From Hydrogenophaga sp. PBL-H3 (GTDB lineage Bacteria > Pseudomonadota > Gammaproteobacteria > Burkholderiales > Burkholderiaceae_C): a stretch of DNA of 64,000 bases. Positions 8,637-17,225 of this stretch are shown piece after piece (position 1 is the first letter of the stretch; the number at the start of each line of letters is the position of its first letter). Where the stretch lies: assembly GCF_010104355.1 (NCBI RefSeq), contig NZ_CP044972.1, forward strand, positions 1,240,001 through 1,304,000. The letters run 5' to 3'. The notes under the pieces were generated by a model. It was not told the DNA's origin and did not search any database. It saw only the letters and a list, made by a program, of their open reading frames with translations. Made by a program: the position numbers and the translations under genes.

Positions 8637-10553
8637 ATGACCCGAGCGACCCTGCCCATGAGTTCCTTGCTCTCATCCATCGAGTCCCCAGCCGATGTGC
8701 GCCGCCTCACCCGCGCCCAGCTCCTGCCGCTGGCCGACGAATTGCGCAGCTACTTGCTGCAAAGCGTGGCACGCACCGGTGGCCACCTGAGTTCCAACCT
8801 CGGTACGGTCGAGCTCACGCTGGCGCTGCACTACGTTTTCAACACACCCGAAGACCGCCTGGTCTGGGACGTGGGCCACCAGACCTACCCGCACAAAATC
8901 CTGACCGGTCGCCGCGACCGCATGAGCACCCTGCGCCAGCTGGGCGGCATCAGCGGCTTCCCGCGCCGATCCGAGAGCGAATACGACACTTTCGGCACGG
9001 CCCACTCGTCCACCAGCATTTCGGCCGCGCTCGGCATGGCCATGGGGGCCAAGATCAAAGGTGAAAGCCGCAATTCCGTGGCGATCATTGGCGATGGCGC
9101 CATGACCGCCGGCATGGCCTTTGAAGCGCTCAACAACGCTGGTGTGGCCGAAGGTCGCCTGCTGGTGGTGCTCAACGACAACGACATGTCGATCTCGCCG
9201 CCAGTGGGTGCGCTCAACCGCTACCTCGCCCAGCTCATGAGCGGGCAGTTCTACGCTGCAGCGAAGAACGTGGGCAAGCAGGTGCTCAAAGGGGCGCCGC
9301 CCTTGTTTGAACTGGCCAAGCGGCTTGAAGAACAGGCCAAGGGCATGGTGGTGCCGGCCACTCTGTTCGAGAAGTTCGGCTTCAACTACATCGGCCCCAT
9401 TGACGGGCACGACCTGAACTCGCTGATCCCCACGCTGGAGAACATCCGCCACCTGCTCGAGACCGACAGCGGGCCGCAGTTCCTGCATGTGGTGACCAAA
9501 AAAGGCCAGGGCTACAAGCTGGCCGAAAACGACCCGATTGCTTACCACGGCCCAGGTACGTTCGATCCAGCCGTGGGCATTGTCAAGGCGGCTTCGGCCC
9601 CCAAGACCACGTTCACCCAGGTGTTTGGCCAGTGGCTGTGCGACATGGCCGCGGCCGATGAACGTCTGGTGGGCATCACGCCCGCCATGCGTGAGGGCTC
9701 TGGCATGGTCGAGTTCGAGCGCCGTTTTCCCAAGCGGTATTTCGATGTCGGCATTGCCGAGCAGCACGCCGTGACCTTCGCGGCCGGCCTGGCCTGCGAA
9801 GGCCTCAAGCCGGTGGTGGCGATCTACTCCACCTTTCTGCAGCGCGGCTACGACCAGCTCATCCACGACGTGGCGCTGCAGAACCTGCCCATGGTTTTCG
9901 CCCTGGACCGAGCAGGTCTGGTGGGGGCCGATGGCGCCACCCACGCGGGGGCCTACGACATCGCCTACCTTCGCTGCATTCCCAACATGGCCATTGCCTG
10001 CCCGGCCGACGAGGCCGAGTGCCGCCAACTGCTGTCGACCGCACATGCCCAGAACCAGCCGGTGGCCGTGCGCTACCCGCGCGGCGCGGGTGTGGGCGCT
10101 GCCATCCCGGCCAGCCTGGATGGCTTGCCCTTTGGCAAGGGCGAGCTGCGTCGCCAGGGCAAGGGCATTGCGATCCTGGCCTTCGGCACGCTGCTCCATC
10201 CGGCGCTGGCCGCCGGTGAGAAGCTGGGCGCCAGCGTGGCCAACATGCGCTGGGCCAAGCCACTCGATCTGGACCTGCTGCGCGAACTCGCTGGCACGCA
10301 CGAGGCACTGGTGACGGTGGAAGAGGGCTGCCTGCCCGGTGGCGCCGGCAGTGCAGTGATGGAAGCCTTGCAGTCCGAAGGCCTGCAGGTGCCGGTGCTG
10401 TCGCTGGGTCTGCCTGACGAATTCTCGGAGCATGGCGATCCTGCCAAGTTGCTCAGCGCGCTGGGCCTGGACGCTGCCGGCATCGAGGCGTCGATCCGTG
10501 TGAGGTTCGAAAGTCTGCTGCGTGCAACGCCTGGCCTGAAGGCGGTGGGCTGA
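8637..10553 (+). CDS. dxs: 1-deoxy-D-xylulose-5-phosphate synthase
   Basis: A 638-residue thiamine-diphosphate enzyme that joins pyruvate and glyceraldehyde 3-phosphate, the first step of the non-mevalonate isoprenoid pathway. Visible landmarks are the N-terminal [12 protein letters not shown]-like segment, [17 protein letters not shown], the ThDP motif [16 protein letters not shown], and the C-terminal transketolase domain with [17 protein letters not shown]. Length is normal for the family. I use the ATG at 8637, which has GAGGTG about ten bases upstream; an ATG at 8658 gives the more conserved N-terminus but lacks a ribosome site. Confidence 0.95.
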   Translation: MTRATLPMSSLLSSIESPADVRRLTRAQLLPLADELRSYLLQSVARTGGHLSSNLGTVELTLALHYVFNTPEDRLVWDVGHQTYPHKILTGRRDRMSTLRQLGGISGFPRRSESEYDTFGTAHSSTSISAALGMAMGAKIKGESRNSVAIIGDGAMTAGMAFEALNNAGVAEGRLLVVLNDNDMSISPPVGALNRYLAQLMSGQFYAAAKNVGKQVLKGAPPLFELAKRLEEQAKGMVVPATLFEKFGFNYIGPIDGHDLNSLIPTLENIRHLLETDSGPQFLHVVTKKGQGYKLAENDPIAYHGPGTFDPAVGIVKAASAPKTTFTQVFGQWLCDMAAADERLVGITPAMREGSGMVEFERRFPKRYFDVGIAEQHAVTFAAGLACEGLKPVVAIYSTFLQRGYDQLIHDVALQNLPMVFALDRAGLVGADGATHAGAYDIAYLRCIPNMAIACPADEAECRQLLSTAHAQNQPVAVRYPRGAGVGAAIPASLDGLPFGKGELRRQGKGIAILAFGTLLHPALAAGEKLGASVANMRWAKPLDLDLLRELAGTHEALVTVEEGCLPGGAGSAVMEALQSEGLQVPVLSLGLPDEFSEHGDPAKLLSALGLDAAGIEASIRVRFESLLRATPGLKAVG

Positions 10554-10719
10554 GCAGGTTGGTCTGCTTCTGAACGCGGTCCCGGGCGAGGGCCGTTGTT
10601 CGAGGGAAAACCCCGGGGCTTTGTCGAGGGGCCGTTCCTACAATTCCCATGGACTTGACAAGGCCTTGTTCGGTTCTGTCGGGTCGGATGTCCCCCCATC
10701 AACCATGGAGTCAAACAAA

Positions 10720-11799
10720 ATGGATCGTCGTTCAATGATCAAGCACGCCGGCGTGGCTGGCGTGCTGGCAGCTGGTGCCGCGCCCGCGGTACATGCCCAG
10801 GCAGCCATCCGCTGGCGGCTGGCCTCCAGCTTCCCCAAAGCGCTCGACACCATCTATGGTGCGGCCGATGTGTTTGCCAAAAAGGTGGGCGAGATGTCGG
10901 GCGGCAAATTCTCGATTTCGGTGCATCCCGGGGGTGAGCTCATGCCCGCCTTCGGCGTGGTGGATGGTGTGCAGGAAGGCACCGTGGAATGCGCGCACAC
11001 CGCGCCCTATTACTTCTTCGGCAAGGACGACACCTTTGCGCTGGACTGCGCGATCCCCTTCGGCCTCAACAGCCGGCAGATGACAGCCTGGATGTACGAA
11101 GGCAACGGCATGAAGCTGTTCCGCGAGTTCTACGCGGACTACAACATCGTGAACTTCCCCATGGGCAACACCGGCGCCCAGATGGGCGGCTGGTACCGCA
11201 AGGACATCAAGACATTGGCCGACATCAAAGGCCTGAAGATGCGCATTGGCGGCTTTGCCGGGAAGGTGTTTGGCACCATGGGAGGCGTGCCGCAGAACAT
11301 CCCCGCTGGCGAGATCTACCAGGCGCTGGAGAAAGGCACCATCGACGCCACCGAGTGGGTTGGCCCCTACGATGATCAGAAGCTGGGCTTCAACAAAGTG
11401 GCGAAGAACTACTACTACCCCGGCTGGTGGGAGGGTGGTCCACAGCTCTCGCTGTACGTCAACAACAAGGCCTACAGCTCGCTGTCGCCCGAGAACAAGG
11501 CCATCGTGGAATGCGCCGCGGCCATCGCCCACACAACCATGCAGGCCCGCTACGACGCGCTGAATCCCGCCGCCCTCAAGCAACTGGTGGCCGCAGGCAC
11601 CCGAGTGCTGGCTTTCCCCAAGCCCGTGCTGGATGCCGCATTCAAGAATTCCATGGAGCTTTACGCGGACATCAGTGGGAAGAACCCGAAGTGGAAAAAG
11701 ATCTACTCGGACTACTCGGCTTTCCGCAAGGAGCAGAACCTCTGGTTCCGTTTCACCGAAGCCCAGTTTGATCGCTACATGCAAGCGGCCAAGCTGTGA
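10720..11799 (+). CDS. takP: TRAP transporter solute-binding protein, TakP-like (alpha-keto acids)
   Basis: A 359-residue periplasmic binding protein of the DctP family. The N-terminus MDRRSMIKHAGVAG with a following Ala-rich stretch ending AVHAQA is a likely Tat signal. The body closely follows the TakP pattern I know from Rhodobacter: WRLASSFPKALDTIYG, GTVECAHTAPYYFFGKD, MRIGGFAGKVF, IDATEWVGPYDD and YYYPGWWEGG. TakP binds pyruvate and other 2-oxo acids as sodium complexes, so that ligand class is inferred. The ATG at 10720 is preferred because GGAG lies nine bases upstream; ATG 10705 is an alternative. The membrane subunits follow after a terminator, which probably makes this subunit more abundant. 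Confidence 0.85.
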   Translation: MDRRSMIKHAGVAGVLAAGAAPAVHAQAAIRWRLASSFPKALDTIYGAADVFAKKVGEMSGGKFSISVHPGGELMPAFGVVDGVQEGTVECAHTAPYYFFGKDDTFALDCAIPFGLNSRQMTAWMYEGNGMKLFREFYADYNIVNFPMGNTGAQMGGWYRKDIKTLADIKGLKMRIGGFAGKVFGTMGGVPQNIPAGEIYQALEKGTIDATEWVGPYDDQKLGFNKVAKNYYYPGWWEGGPQLSLYVNNKAYSSLSPENKAIVECAAAIAHTTMQARYDALNPAALKQLVAAGTRVLAFPKPVLDAAFKNSMELYADISGKNPKWKKIYSDYSAFRKEQNLWFRFTEAQFDRYMQAAKL

Positions 11800-11808
11800 A
11801 CGGCATTG

Positions 11809-11856
11809 CGATCCGAGCAAGAAGCCCCGCCCTGGCGGGGTTTTTTGCTCGGATCG
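11809..11856 (+). terminator. Long rho-independent terminator after takP
   Basis: A GC core stem CCCCGCC / GGCGGGG with six T residues is nested inside a longer perfect arm pair (CGATCCGAGCAA on the left, TTGCTCGGATCG on the right). The structure is symmetric enough to work on both strands. It separates the binding-protein gene from its permease genes. Confidence 0.85.
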
Positions 11857-11967
11857 TGATGTGCCTCCCCGGTTGCCCGCGCTGGGTCGGCATCTCCCGG
11901 ATGCCGCGCGTGCCGGTTCGGTAGACTCTGCGACTCTTTTTGCGTTCACTCCCTCAGGGGAAACTTC

Positions 11968-12567
11968 ATGTCATTCCTGTTGAAAATCTCTCGCCTGATC
12001 GACGCCATGAGCGATCTGATAGGCAAGCTGGTCATGTGGTTCGTTCTGGCCACCACCCTCATCAGCGCCGGCAACGCCATCGTGCGCAAGCTCTTCGACA
12101 ACAGCTCCAACGCCCTGCTGGAGATCCAGTGGTACCTGTTCGCTGCGGTCTTCATGCTGGGCAGCGGCTACGCCTTTCTGCGCAACGCGCACGTGCGCAT
12201 CGACTTCATCTCATCCAAGTTCAGCCCGCGCGGACGCAACTGGGTCGACGTGGTCGGCATCCTGATCTTCCTGTTCCCGCTGTGCTACATGATGGCAACG
12301 CTGGGCTGGCCGCTGTTCGAGCGGGCGTGGAGCACTGGCGAGATGTCGTCCAACGCTGGCGGACTCATCCGCTGGCCGGTGTATGGCCTGATTCCCTTGG
12401 GATTCGCCATCTTGTCTTTGCAAGGCGTGAGTGAGCTCATCAAACGCATCGCCTTCCTCACTGGCAACGGACCTGACGTGTTGGCCCAGGGCGGCCCGAG
12501 CGATGAAGAGTTGCTGGCCCAGCAGCTGCTCGAAGAAGCCGACAAGCGCCTCAAGGGAGCCCACTGA
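11968..12567 (+). CDS. TRAP transporter small permease subunit (DctQ/TakQ type)
   Basis: A 199-residue membrane protein with four hydrophobic helices and the DctQ-family core (LEIQWYLFAAVFMLGSGYAF followed by VRIDFI). It forms the Q half of the TRAP permease that, with the large subunit, moves the ligand held by the TakP-like protein in a sodium-dependent way. A charged C-terminal tail of about 35 residues (rich in Glu, Lys, Leu) extends into the cytoplasm. The gene ends two bases before the start of the large subunit, as expected for a coupled pair. Confidence 0.88.
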   Translation: MSFLLKISRLIDAMSDLIGKLVMWFVLATTLISAGNAIVRKLFDNSSNALLEIQWYLFAAVFMLGSGYAFLRNAHVRIDFISSKFSPRGRNWVDVVGILIFLFPLCYMMATLGWPLFERAWSTGEMSSNAGGLIRWPVYGLIPLGFAILSLQGVSELIKRIAFLTGNGPDVLAQGGPSDEELLAQQLLEEADKRLKGAH

Positions 12568-12569
12568 TC

Positions 12570-14372
12570 ATGACCGCCTTCATTGCTGCCAATTTTGTCC
12601 CGCTGATGTTCGCGGGCCTGCTGGTGTTCCTGCTGTCCGGCTTTCCCGTGGCCTTTGCGCTCGCGGCCACCGGCCTGTTCTTCGGCTTCATCGGTATGGA
12701 AGCCGGGCTGTTCCCGTCCAACCTGTTCCAGGCCTTGCCGCTGCGGGTGTTCGGCATCATGCAGAACGACACGCTGCTGGCCATTCCCTTCTTCACGCTC
12801 ATGGGCATCATCCTGGAGCGAAGCCGCATGGCCGAGGACTTGCTCTCCACCGTGGCGCAGGTGTTCGGTCCGGTGCGCGGTGGCCTGGCGGTGGCGGTGA
12901 TCCTGGTGGGCGCCTTGCTGGCGGCCACCACCGGCGTGGTCGCTGCCGCCGTGATCTCCATGGGCCTGATCTCGCTGCCCATCATGCTGCGCTACGGCTA
13001 CAACCGCACCATTGCCACCGGCACCATCACCGCCTCGGGCACTCTGGCGCAGGCCATCCCGCCGTCTCTGGTGCTGATCGTGCTGGCCGACCAACTGGGC
13101 CGTTCGGTCGGAGACATGTACGCCGGTGCGCTGATCCCCGGCCTGCTGCTGGTGGGTCTCTACCTCGTGTTCATCGCCGTGGTGGCGATCGTTAAACCCA
13201 AATGGGTGCCGGCTTTGCCGGTAGAGGCGCGCATCTACAACGAGCCCGACGGCAGCAGCGGCCACAGGTCGCTGCTGGTATTGCTGGTGCTGTGCGCGGC
13301 CGCCAGCGTGGCGTGGTCGCAGGTGCATGAGTCCATCATCAACCCGCTGATTGGCCGCGAGATGAGCCCGGCGGGTGACGAGGTGGTGATCATGTCCATC
13401 ACGGTGGGGTCCATCCTGGCGCTGACGCTGGCCCTGCTCAACCGACTGTTCCGCCTGGGCCTGTTGTCCCGGCTGGCCGAGCAGGTCACCTTTGTGCTGA
13501 TCCCGCCGCTGGTGCTGATCTTCCTCGTGCTGGGCACGATCTTTTTGGGCATCGCCACGCCCACCGAAGGCGGCGCCATGGGTGCCTTGGGCGCCTTGAT
13601 CATGGCCAGCGCGCGCCGCGCCTTGACGATCGACCTGCTCAAGCAGGCGCTGGAGAGCACCACCAAGCTCGCCATCTTCGTGCTGTTCATCCTGATCGGC
13701 TCCACCGTCTTCAGTTTCACCTTCAACGCAGCCGACGGCCATATCTGGGTTGAGCACCTGTTCGACAAGATGCCCGGCGGCCAGATGGGCTTCTTGCTGG
13801 TGGTGAACCTGCTGGTGTTTGTGCTGGGCATGTTCATCGACTTCTTCGAGATCGCTTTCATTGTGATCCCGCTGCTGGCGCCAGTGGCCGACAAGCTGGG
13901 CATCGACCTGATCTGGTTCGGTGTGATCCTGGCCATGAACCTGCAGACCTCGTTCCTCACGCCGCCGTTTGGTTTTGCGCTGTTCTACCTGCGCAGCGTG
14001 GCCGCGCGGAGCGATTACACCGACCACGTGACCCAGCAGCGCATTCCGGCCGTGACCACCGCGCAGATCTACAAAGGCTCCATCGCCTTCATCGTCCTGC
14101 AGCTGATCATGGTGGTGGTGGTGATCGCGTACCCCACGCTCGTCACGGGCAGCCTGGGCGCCAAGGTGGTGGTGGACGACGCCGCCGTGACCGACATGCT
14201 GCGCAACATGCCCGACATGGAAGAAGAGCCCGGGGTGCCCGAGCCGGAGAGCACCGAGCCTGCGGCTGAAGAAGGTGCGCCTGCCTCGCCACCCGGCCTG
14301 GAGCCGCCTCCACCGGAGCCCGAGCTCGATCCCGGCAAAGCGCTCGAAGAGTCGATGAAGAAAAAACCATGA
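12570..14372 (+). CDS. TRAP transporter large permease subunit (DctM/TakM type)
   Basis: A 600-residue inner-membrane transporter with a dozen or more helices and DctM-family features such as GTITASGTLAQAIPPSLVLI and the C-terminal NLQTSFLTPPFGFALFYLR. It is longer than the usual 425-430 residues: there is an internal hydrophilic insert (about residues 210-290) and, after the last helix, a cytoplasmic or periplasmic tail of about 60 residues that is Pro/Glu-rich (for example EEEPGVPEPESTEPAAEEG). Long DctM proteins of this type usually pair with TakP-like binding proteins. Start two bases after the small subunit; dut follows after 23 bases. Confidence 0.88.
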   Translation: MTAFIAANFVPLMFAGLLVFLLSGFPVAFALAATGLFFGFIGMEAGLFPSNLFQALPLRVFGIMQNDTLLAIPFFTLMGIILERSRMAEDLLSTVAQVFGPVRGGLAVAVILVGALLAATTGVVAAAVISMGLISLPIMLRYGYNRTIATGTITASGTLAQAIPPSLVLIVLADQLGRSVGDMYAGALIPGLLLVGLYLVFIAVVAIVKPKWVPALPVEARIYNEPDGSSGHRSLLVLLVLCAAASVAWSQVHESIINPLIGREMSPAGDEVVIMSITVGSILALTLALLNRLFRLGLLSRLAEQVTFVLIPPLVLIFLVLGTIFLGIATPTEGGAMGALGALIMASARRALTIDLLKQALESTTKLAIFVLFILIGSTVFSFTFNAADGHIWVEHLFDKMPGGQMGFLLVVNLLVFVLGMFIDFFEIAFIVIPLLAPVADKLGIDLIWFGVILAMNLQTSFLTPPFGFALFYLRSVAARSDYTDHVTQQRIPAVTTAQIYKGSIAFIVLQLIMVVVVIAYPTLVTGSLGAKVVVDDAAVTDMLRNMPDMEEEPGVPEPESTEPAAEEGAPASPPGLEPPPPEPELDPGKALEESMKKKP

Positions 14373-14395
14373 GCCGCCAGACAGGAGTTTGCTGA

Positions 14396-14845
14396 ATGCG
14401 CATCGATGTGAAAGTGCTGGACCCGCGCATGGCGGATCAGCTGCCGGCGTATGCCACCGATGGCAGTGCGGGTCTTGATTTGCGCGCCTGCCTCGACGCC
14501 CCGCTGACCCTCGCGCCCAACGCCTGGCAACTGGTGCCCACCGGGCTGGCCATCCACCTCGCCGACCCAGGCTTTGCCGCCATGATCCTTCCGCGCTCGG
14601 GGCTGGGCCACAAACACGGCATCGTGCTGGGCAACCTGGTGGGCCTGATCGACAGCGACTACCAGGGCCAACTCATGGTCAGTGCCTGGAACCGCAGCGG
14701 CGTGCCATTCACGATCGAGCCCCTGGAGCGCATCGCGCAAATGGTGATCGTGCCGGTGGTGCAGGCACAGTTCAACGTGGTGGACGACTTCGGTTCCGCG
14801 AGCGAGCGCGGCGCTGGGGGCTACGGCTCCACCGGACGGGGGTGA
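14396..14845 (+). CDS. dut: Deoxyuridine 5'-triphosphate nucleotidohydrolase
   Basis: A 149-residue homotrimeric dUTPase that converts dUTP to dUMP and diphosphate, keeping uracil out of DNA and supplying the dTMP pathway. All five family motifs are visible: [38 protein letters not shown] and the C-terminal P-loop-like [13 protein letters not shown]. Length and start are normal. It may be read from the TRAP operon in front of it (23-base gap) but is functionally unrelated. It ends convergently with slyD, 45 bases apart. Confidence 0.95.
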   Translation: MRIDVKVLDPRMADQLPAYATDGSAGLDLRACLDAPLTLAPNAWQLVPTGLAIHLADPGFAAMILPRSGLGHKHGIVLGNLVGLIDSDYQGQLMVSAWNRSGVPFTIEPLERIAQMVIVPVVQAQFNVVDDFGSASERGAGGYGSTGRG

Positions 14846-14890
14846 TCCTCGGCGACCCGCGCAGCGGCGGAGCGCGCGAGCATCATCACT

Positions 14891-15442
14891 TCAGTGCAAT
14901 GTCCGCGGGCCGGGCGGTGTGATGCCCGGTCCTTGCAGTTCGTCGGGTTCGTCCACCTGCATGCGGAAGAAGCCAGTGCCCATCGAGCCCTTGCCGACCT
15001 CGGCTTCGGTCGCTTCGCGCACCGCATGCACCTTCATCGAGATGCGCAGCGCAATCCCCGCGAGCGGGTGGTTGCCGTCGAGCACCACGTGCTCGGGATA
15101 GATGTCGCTCACGAAGTAGAGCCGACCGCGCGGTGCGGCCGGGTTGCAGCCGGGGGGCAGGCCTTCGAAGCCCATGCCCTCTTCAAGCTCGTCGGGAAAC
15201 AGGTGGCGCGGCTCCAGGAAGAGCAGCGTGTCGTCGTAGTCCCCAAAGCCGTCCACCGGCTCCAGGTGCAGCTCGATCGTGTCGCCTGGTGAATGGTTGA
15301 GCAGGCCTTCTTCGATCTTGGCCAGCAGGTCGCTGCCGCCCACCAGAAACTCCACGGGTTCTTCGAGCACATCGAGCGTCTCGCCCAGCGTGTCCTTCAG
15401 GGTCCAGGTCAGCGCCACGACGCATTGTTGGGTGATTTTCAT
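14891..15442 (-). CDS. slyD: FKBP-type peptidyl-prolyl isomerase, SlyD family
   Basis: A 183-residue cytoplasmic FKBP with the insert-in-flap arrangement of SlyD: an N-terminal FKBP strand (residues 1-70 with LVGGSDLLAKIEEGLLNHSPGD), the flap domain (about 70-130) and the returning FKBP strand with VVLDGNHPLAGIALR. SlyD proteins speed prolyl cis/trans isomerisation and act as folding helpers. The His/Cys-rich C-terminal tail that binds nickel in E. coli SlyD is absent; the tail here is short and Pro/Gly-containing. The start codon lies only 14 bases from that of the divergent roxA gene. Confidence 0.88.
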   Translation of the reverse strand: MKITQQCVVALTWTLKDTLGETLDVLEEPVEFLVGGSDLLAKIEEGLLNHSPGDTIELHLEPVDGFGDYDDTLLFLEPRHLFPDELEEGMGFEGLPPGCNPAAPRGRLYFVSDIYPEHVVLDGNHPLAGIALRISMKVHAVREATEAEVGKGSMGTGFFRMQVDEPDELQGPGITPPGPRTLH

Positions 15443-15444
15443 CC

Positions 15445-15454
15445 GACAATTGTC
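15445..15454. promoter_or_regulatory. Symmetric -10 palindrome between slyD and roxA
   Basis: The 14 bases between the two divergent start codons contain the perfect palindrome GACAATTGTC. Read on either strand it gives GACAAT, a five-of-six match to the TANAAT-type -10 box, placed so that transcription would begin at or next to each ATG. No good -35 box is visible on either side. The idea of two overlapping leaderless promoters is inference. Confidence 0.4.
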
Positions 15455-15456
15455 CC

Positions 15457-16608
15457 ATGTTCAAACCCGAAACCCTTGGGCTCCAGGCCACGACCGGCGC
15501 CCCCGAAACCCCCGTGAGCCTGCTGGGCGGTCTGTCGCCAGCGCAGTTCATGCGCCGTCACTGGCAGAAGAAACCTTTGCTGATCCGCCAGGCCATTCCC
15601 GGCTTCCAACCGCTCCTGAGCCGAGCGCAGCTGTTTGAGCTGGCTGGCCGTGAGGCTGTGGAATCGCGTTTGATCGTGCGCAAGCCTCAAGGCTGGACGC
15701 TCAAGCCAGGTCCGTTCAAGCGCAGCGGCTTGCCGCCGCTCAGGCAGCCCGGCTGGACCCTGCTGGTGCAAGGTGTCGATCAACACATTGATGCCGTGCA
15801 CGAACTCTTGCAGCGCTTTCGTTTCGTGCCCGACGCGCGTCTGGACGATCTGATGATTTCATGGGCCAGCGAGGGGGGCGGCGTGGGCCCGCATTTCGAC
15901 AGCTACGACGTGTTCCTGCTGCAGGCCAGTGGTCAGCGGCGTTGGCGCATTGGTCGCCAGAAAGACCTCACCCTGCAGCCCGATGTGCCGCTGAAGATTC
16001 TGCAGAACTTCGAGCCCGAGGAAGAGCACGTGCTCGAAGCGGGCGACATGCTCTACCTGCCGCCCCGCTGGGCGCACGACGGAGATGCGATGGGCGAAGA
16101 CTGCATGACCTACTCCATCGGCTTTCGTGCGCCGCAGCGCGGCGGGTTGGCGGGTGAATTGCTGCAGCGCATGGCCGATGAACTCGACGATGAGACGCTC
16201 TACCGCGACCCGGGCCAGGTTGCGACAGCCCACCCGGGCGCCATGCCCACCGGACTTGAAGCGTTTGCCGTGGATGCGCTGCAGCGGCTGCTGGCCGAGC
16301 GGCAGTCACTGGCCTGTGCCCTGGGCGAGGTCATGACCGAACCCAAGCCGCGCATCTTTTTTGACGAGGCGCAAACGGACTGGGTGGCGGGCGCCGTGCG
16401 GCTGGACCGCCGCACCCGCATGATGTACGACCCCCGCCATGTGTTCATCAATGGTGAAAGCTTTCGAGCCGGGGGCGCCGATGCGCGCCTGATGCAGCGG
16501 CTGGCGGATCAGCGCGGCCTGGAGGCAAGGCAGGTGCAGCGCGCCAGCGATGGAGCGCAGTCGCTGTTGCAGGACTGGTTCGAGGCCGGCTGGCTGCACC
16601 GCGTGTGA
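15457..16608 (+). CDS. roxA: Cupin (JmjC-like) ribosomal protein hydroxylase
   Basis: A 383-residue 2-oxoglutarate/Fe(II)-dependent oxygenase of the YcfD/RoxA group, which hydroxylates an arginine of ribosomal protein uL16. The N-terminal segment SPAQFMRRHWQKKPLLIRQA is typical, the iron site is HFDSYDVF (His and Asp), and the second His follows in YLPPRWAHDG. A C-terminal dimerisation/winged-helix-like region of about 150 residues completes the protein. The start codon is set by the short spacer to slyD; no ribosome-binding site is present, consistent with a leaderless message. Confidence 0.85.
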   Translation: MFKPETLGLQATTGAPETPVSLLGGLSPAQFMRRHWQKKPLLIRQAIPGFQPLLSRAQLFELAGREAVESRLIVRKPQGWTLKPGPFKRSGLPPLRQPGWTLLVQGVDQHIDAVHELLQRFRFVPDARLDDLMISWASEGGGVGPHFDSYDVFLLQASGQRRWRIGRQKDLTLQPDVPLKILQNFEPEEEHVLEAGDMLYLPPRWAHDGDAMGEDCMTYSIGFRAPQRGGLAGELLQRMADELDDETLYRDPGQVATAHPGAMPTGLEAFAVDALQRLLAERQSLACALGEVMTEPKPRIFFDEAQTDWVAGAVRLDRRTRMMYDPRHVFINGESFRAGGADARLMQRLADQRGLEARQVQRASDGAQSLLQDWFEAGWLHRV

Positions 16609-16649
16609 AGCCATCGTGGTCTTGTTGATCACCCTTTCAGGAGCTCGCC

Positions 16650-17168
16650 ATGACCGACCCCCAGGCTGCAGACCCCGCGCCGCTGCCGTCCTTGCCCACC
16701 GGGCGCTTGCAGGGCCGTCAGGTCTTTCTTGACACCGTGCGTCAGGCGTTCGCTGCGGCTGCCGAACAAGGCTGGAACCACATCACCTTGAGCGACCCCG
16801 ACTTTGCCGACTGGCCTCTGGGTGAACGTGTCGTGGTGGATGCGCTCAACCGTTGGGCACACCGGGGGCGCACGCTGAAAATGCTGGCTCGCAACTACGA
16901 CCAGTTGCGCCTGCTGCATCCGCGTTTTGTGCAATGGCGGGTGACGTGGTCGCACCTGATCGAGGCGCACGCCTGCCACGGTGCGGCGGGTGCCGAGCTG
17001 CCCAGCGCAATCACCTCACCGGTCTGGACGCTGGAGCGTCTGGACCCGCTGCGCAACACGTTGGTGGCCAGTGTGGATGCCGAGCGGCGTGTGGCGCTGC
17101 GGGAGCGTGTGAACGAGTGCTGGCTCAGGAGCACGCCAGCGTTCCCGGCCAGCCAGCTGGGGCTGTAG
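16650..17168 (+). CDS. Conserved hypothetical protein
   Basis: A 172-residue soluble protein I cannot assign to a named family. It has no signal peptide or membrane segment. The fold looks alpha/beta mixed, with HITLSDPDFADWPLGERVVVDAL and WAHRGRTLKMLARNYDQL as the most regular parts; the second resembles proteins of unknown function that follow roxA in related Burkholderiales. It starts 41 bases after roxA with GGAG ahead of the ATG, so it is probably cotranscribed. It ends convergently with bamC at a shared hairpin. Confidence 0.75.
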   Translation: MTDPQAADPAPLPSLPTGRLQGRQVFLDTVRQAFAAAAEQGWNHITLSDPDFADWPLGERVVVDALNRWAHRGRTLKMLARNYDQLRLLHPRFVQWRVTWSHLIEAHACHGAAGAELPSAITSPVWTLERLDPLRNTLVASVDAERRVALRERVNECWLRSTPAFPASQLGL

Positions 17169-17183
17169 TCTTCCCATGAGAAA

Positions 17184-17201
17184 GGCCGCCCGAGGGCGGC
17201 C
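17184..17201 (-). terminator. Terminator hairpin after bamC
   Basis: Stem GGCCGCC / GGCGGCC with a four-base loop, followed on the minus strand by TTTCTC. It lies between two convergent genes and best fits the minus-strand operon. Confidence 0.65.
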
Positions 17202-17225
17202 GATCGATGAGCAGCGACCCGGACC

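Noticed and set aside
10649-10719. Possible leader peptide frame ahead of takP
   Set aside because: An ATG follows a TACAAT box, but the frame has no ribosome site and shows no attenuation-type structure.
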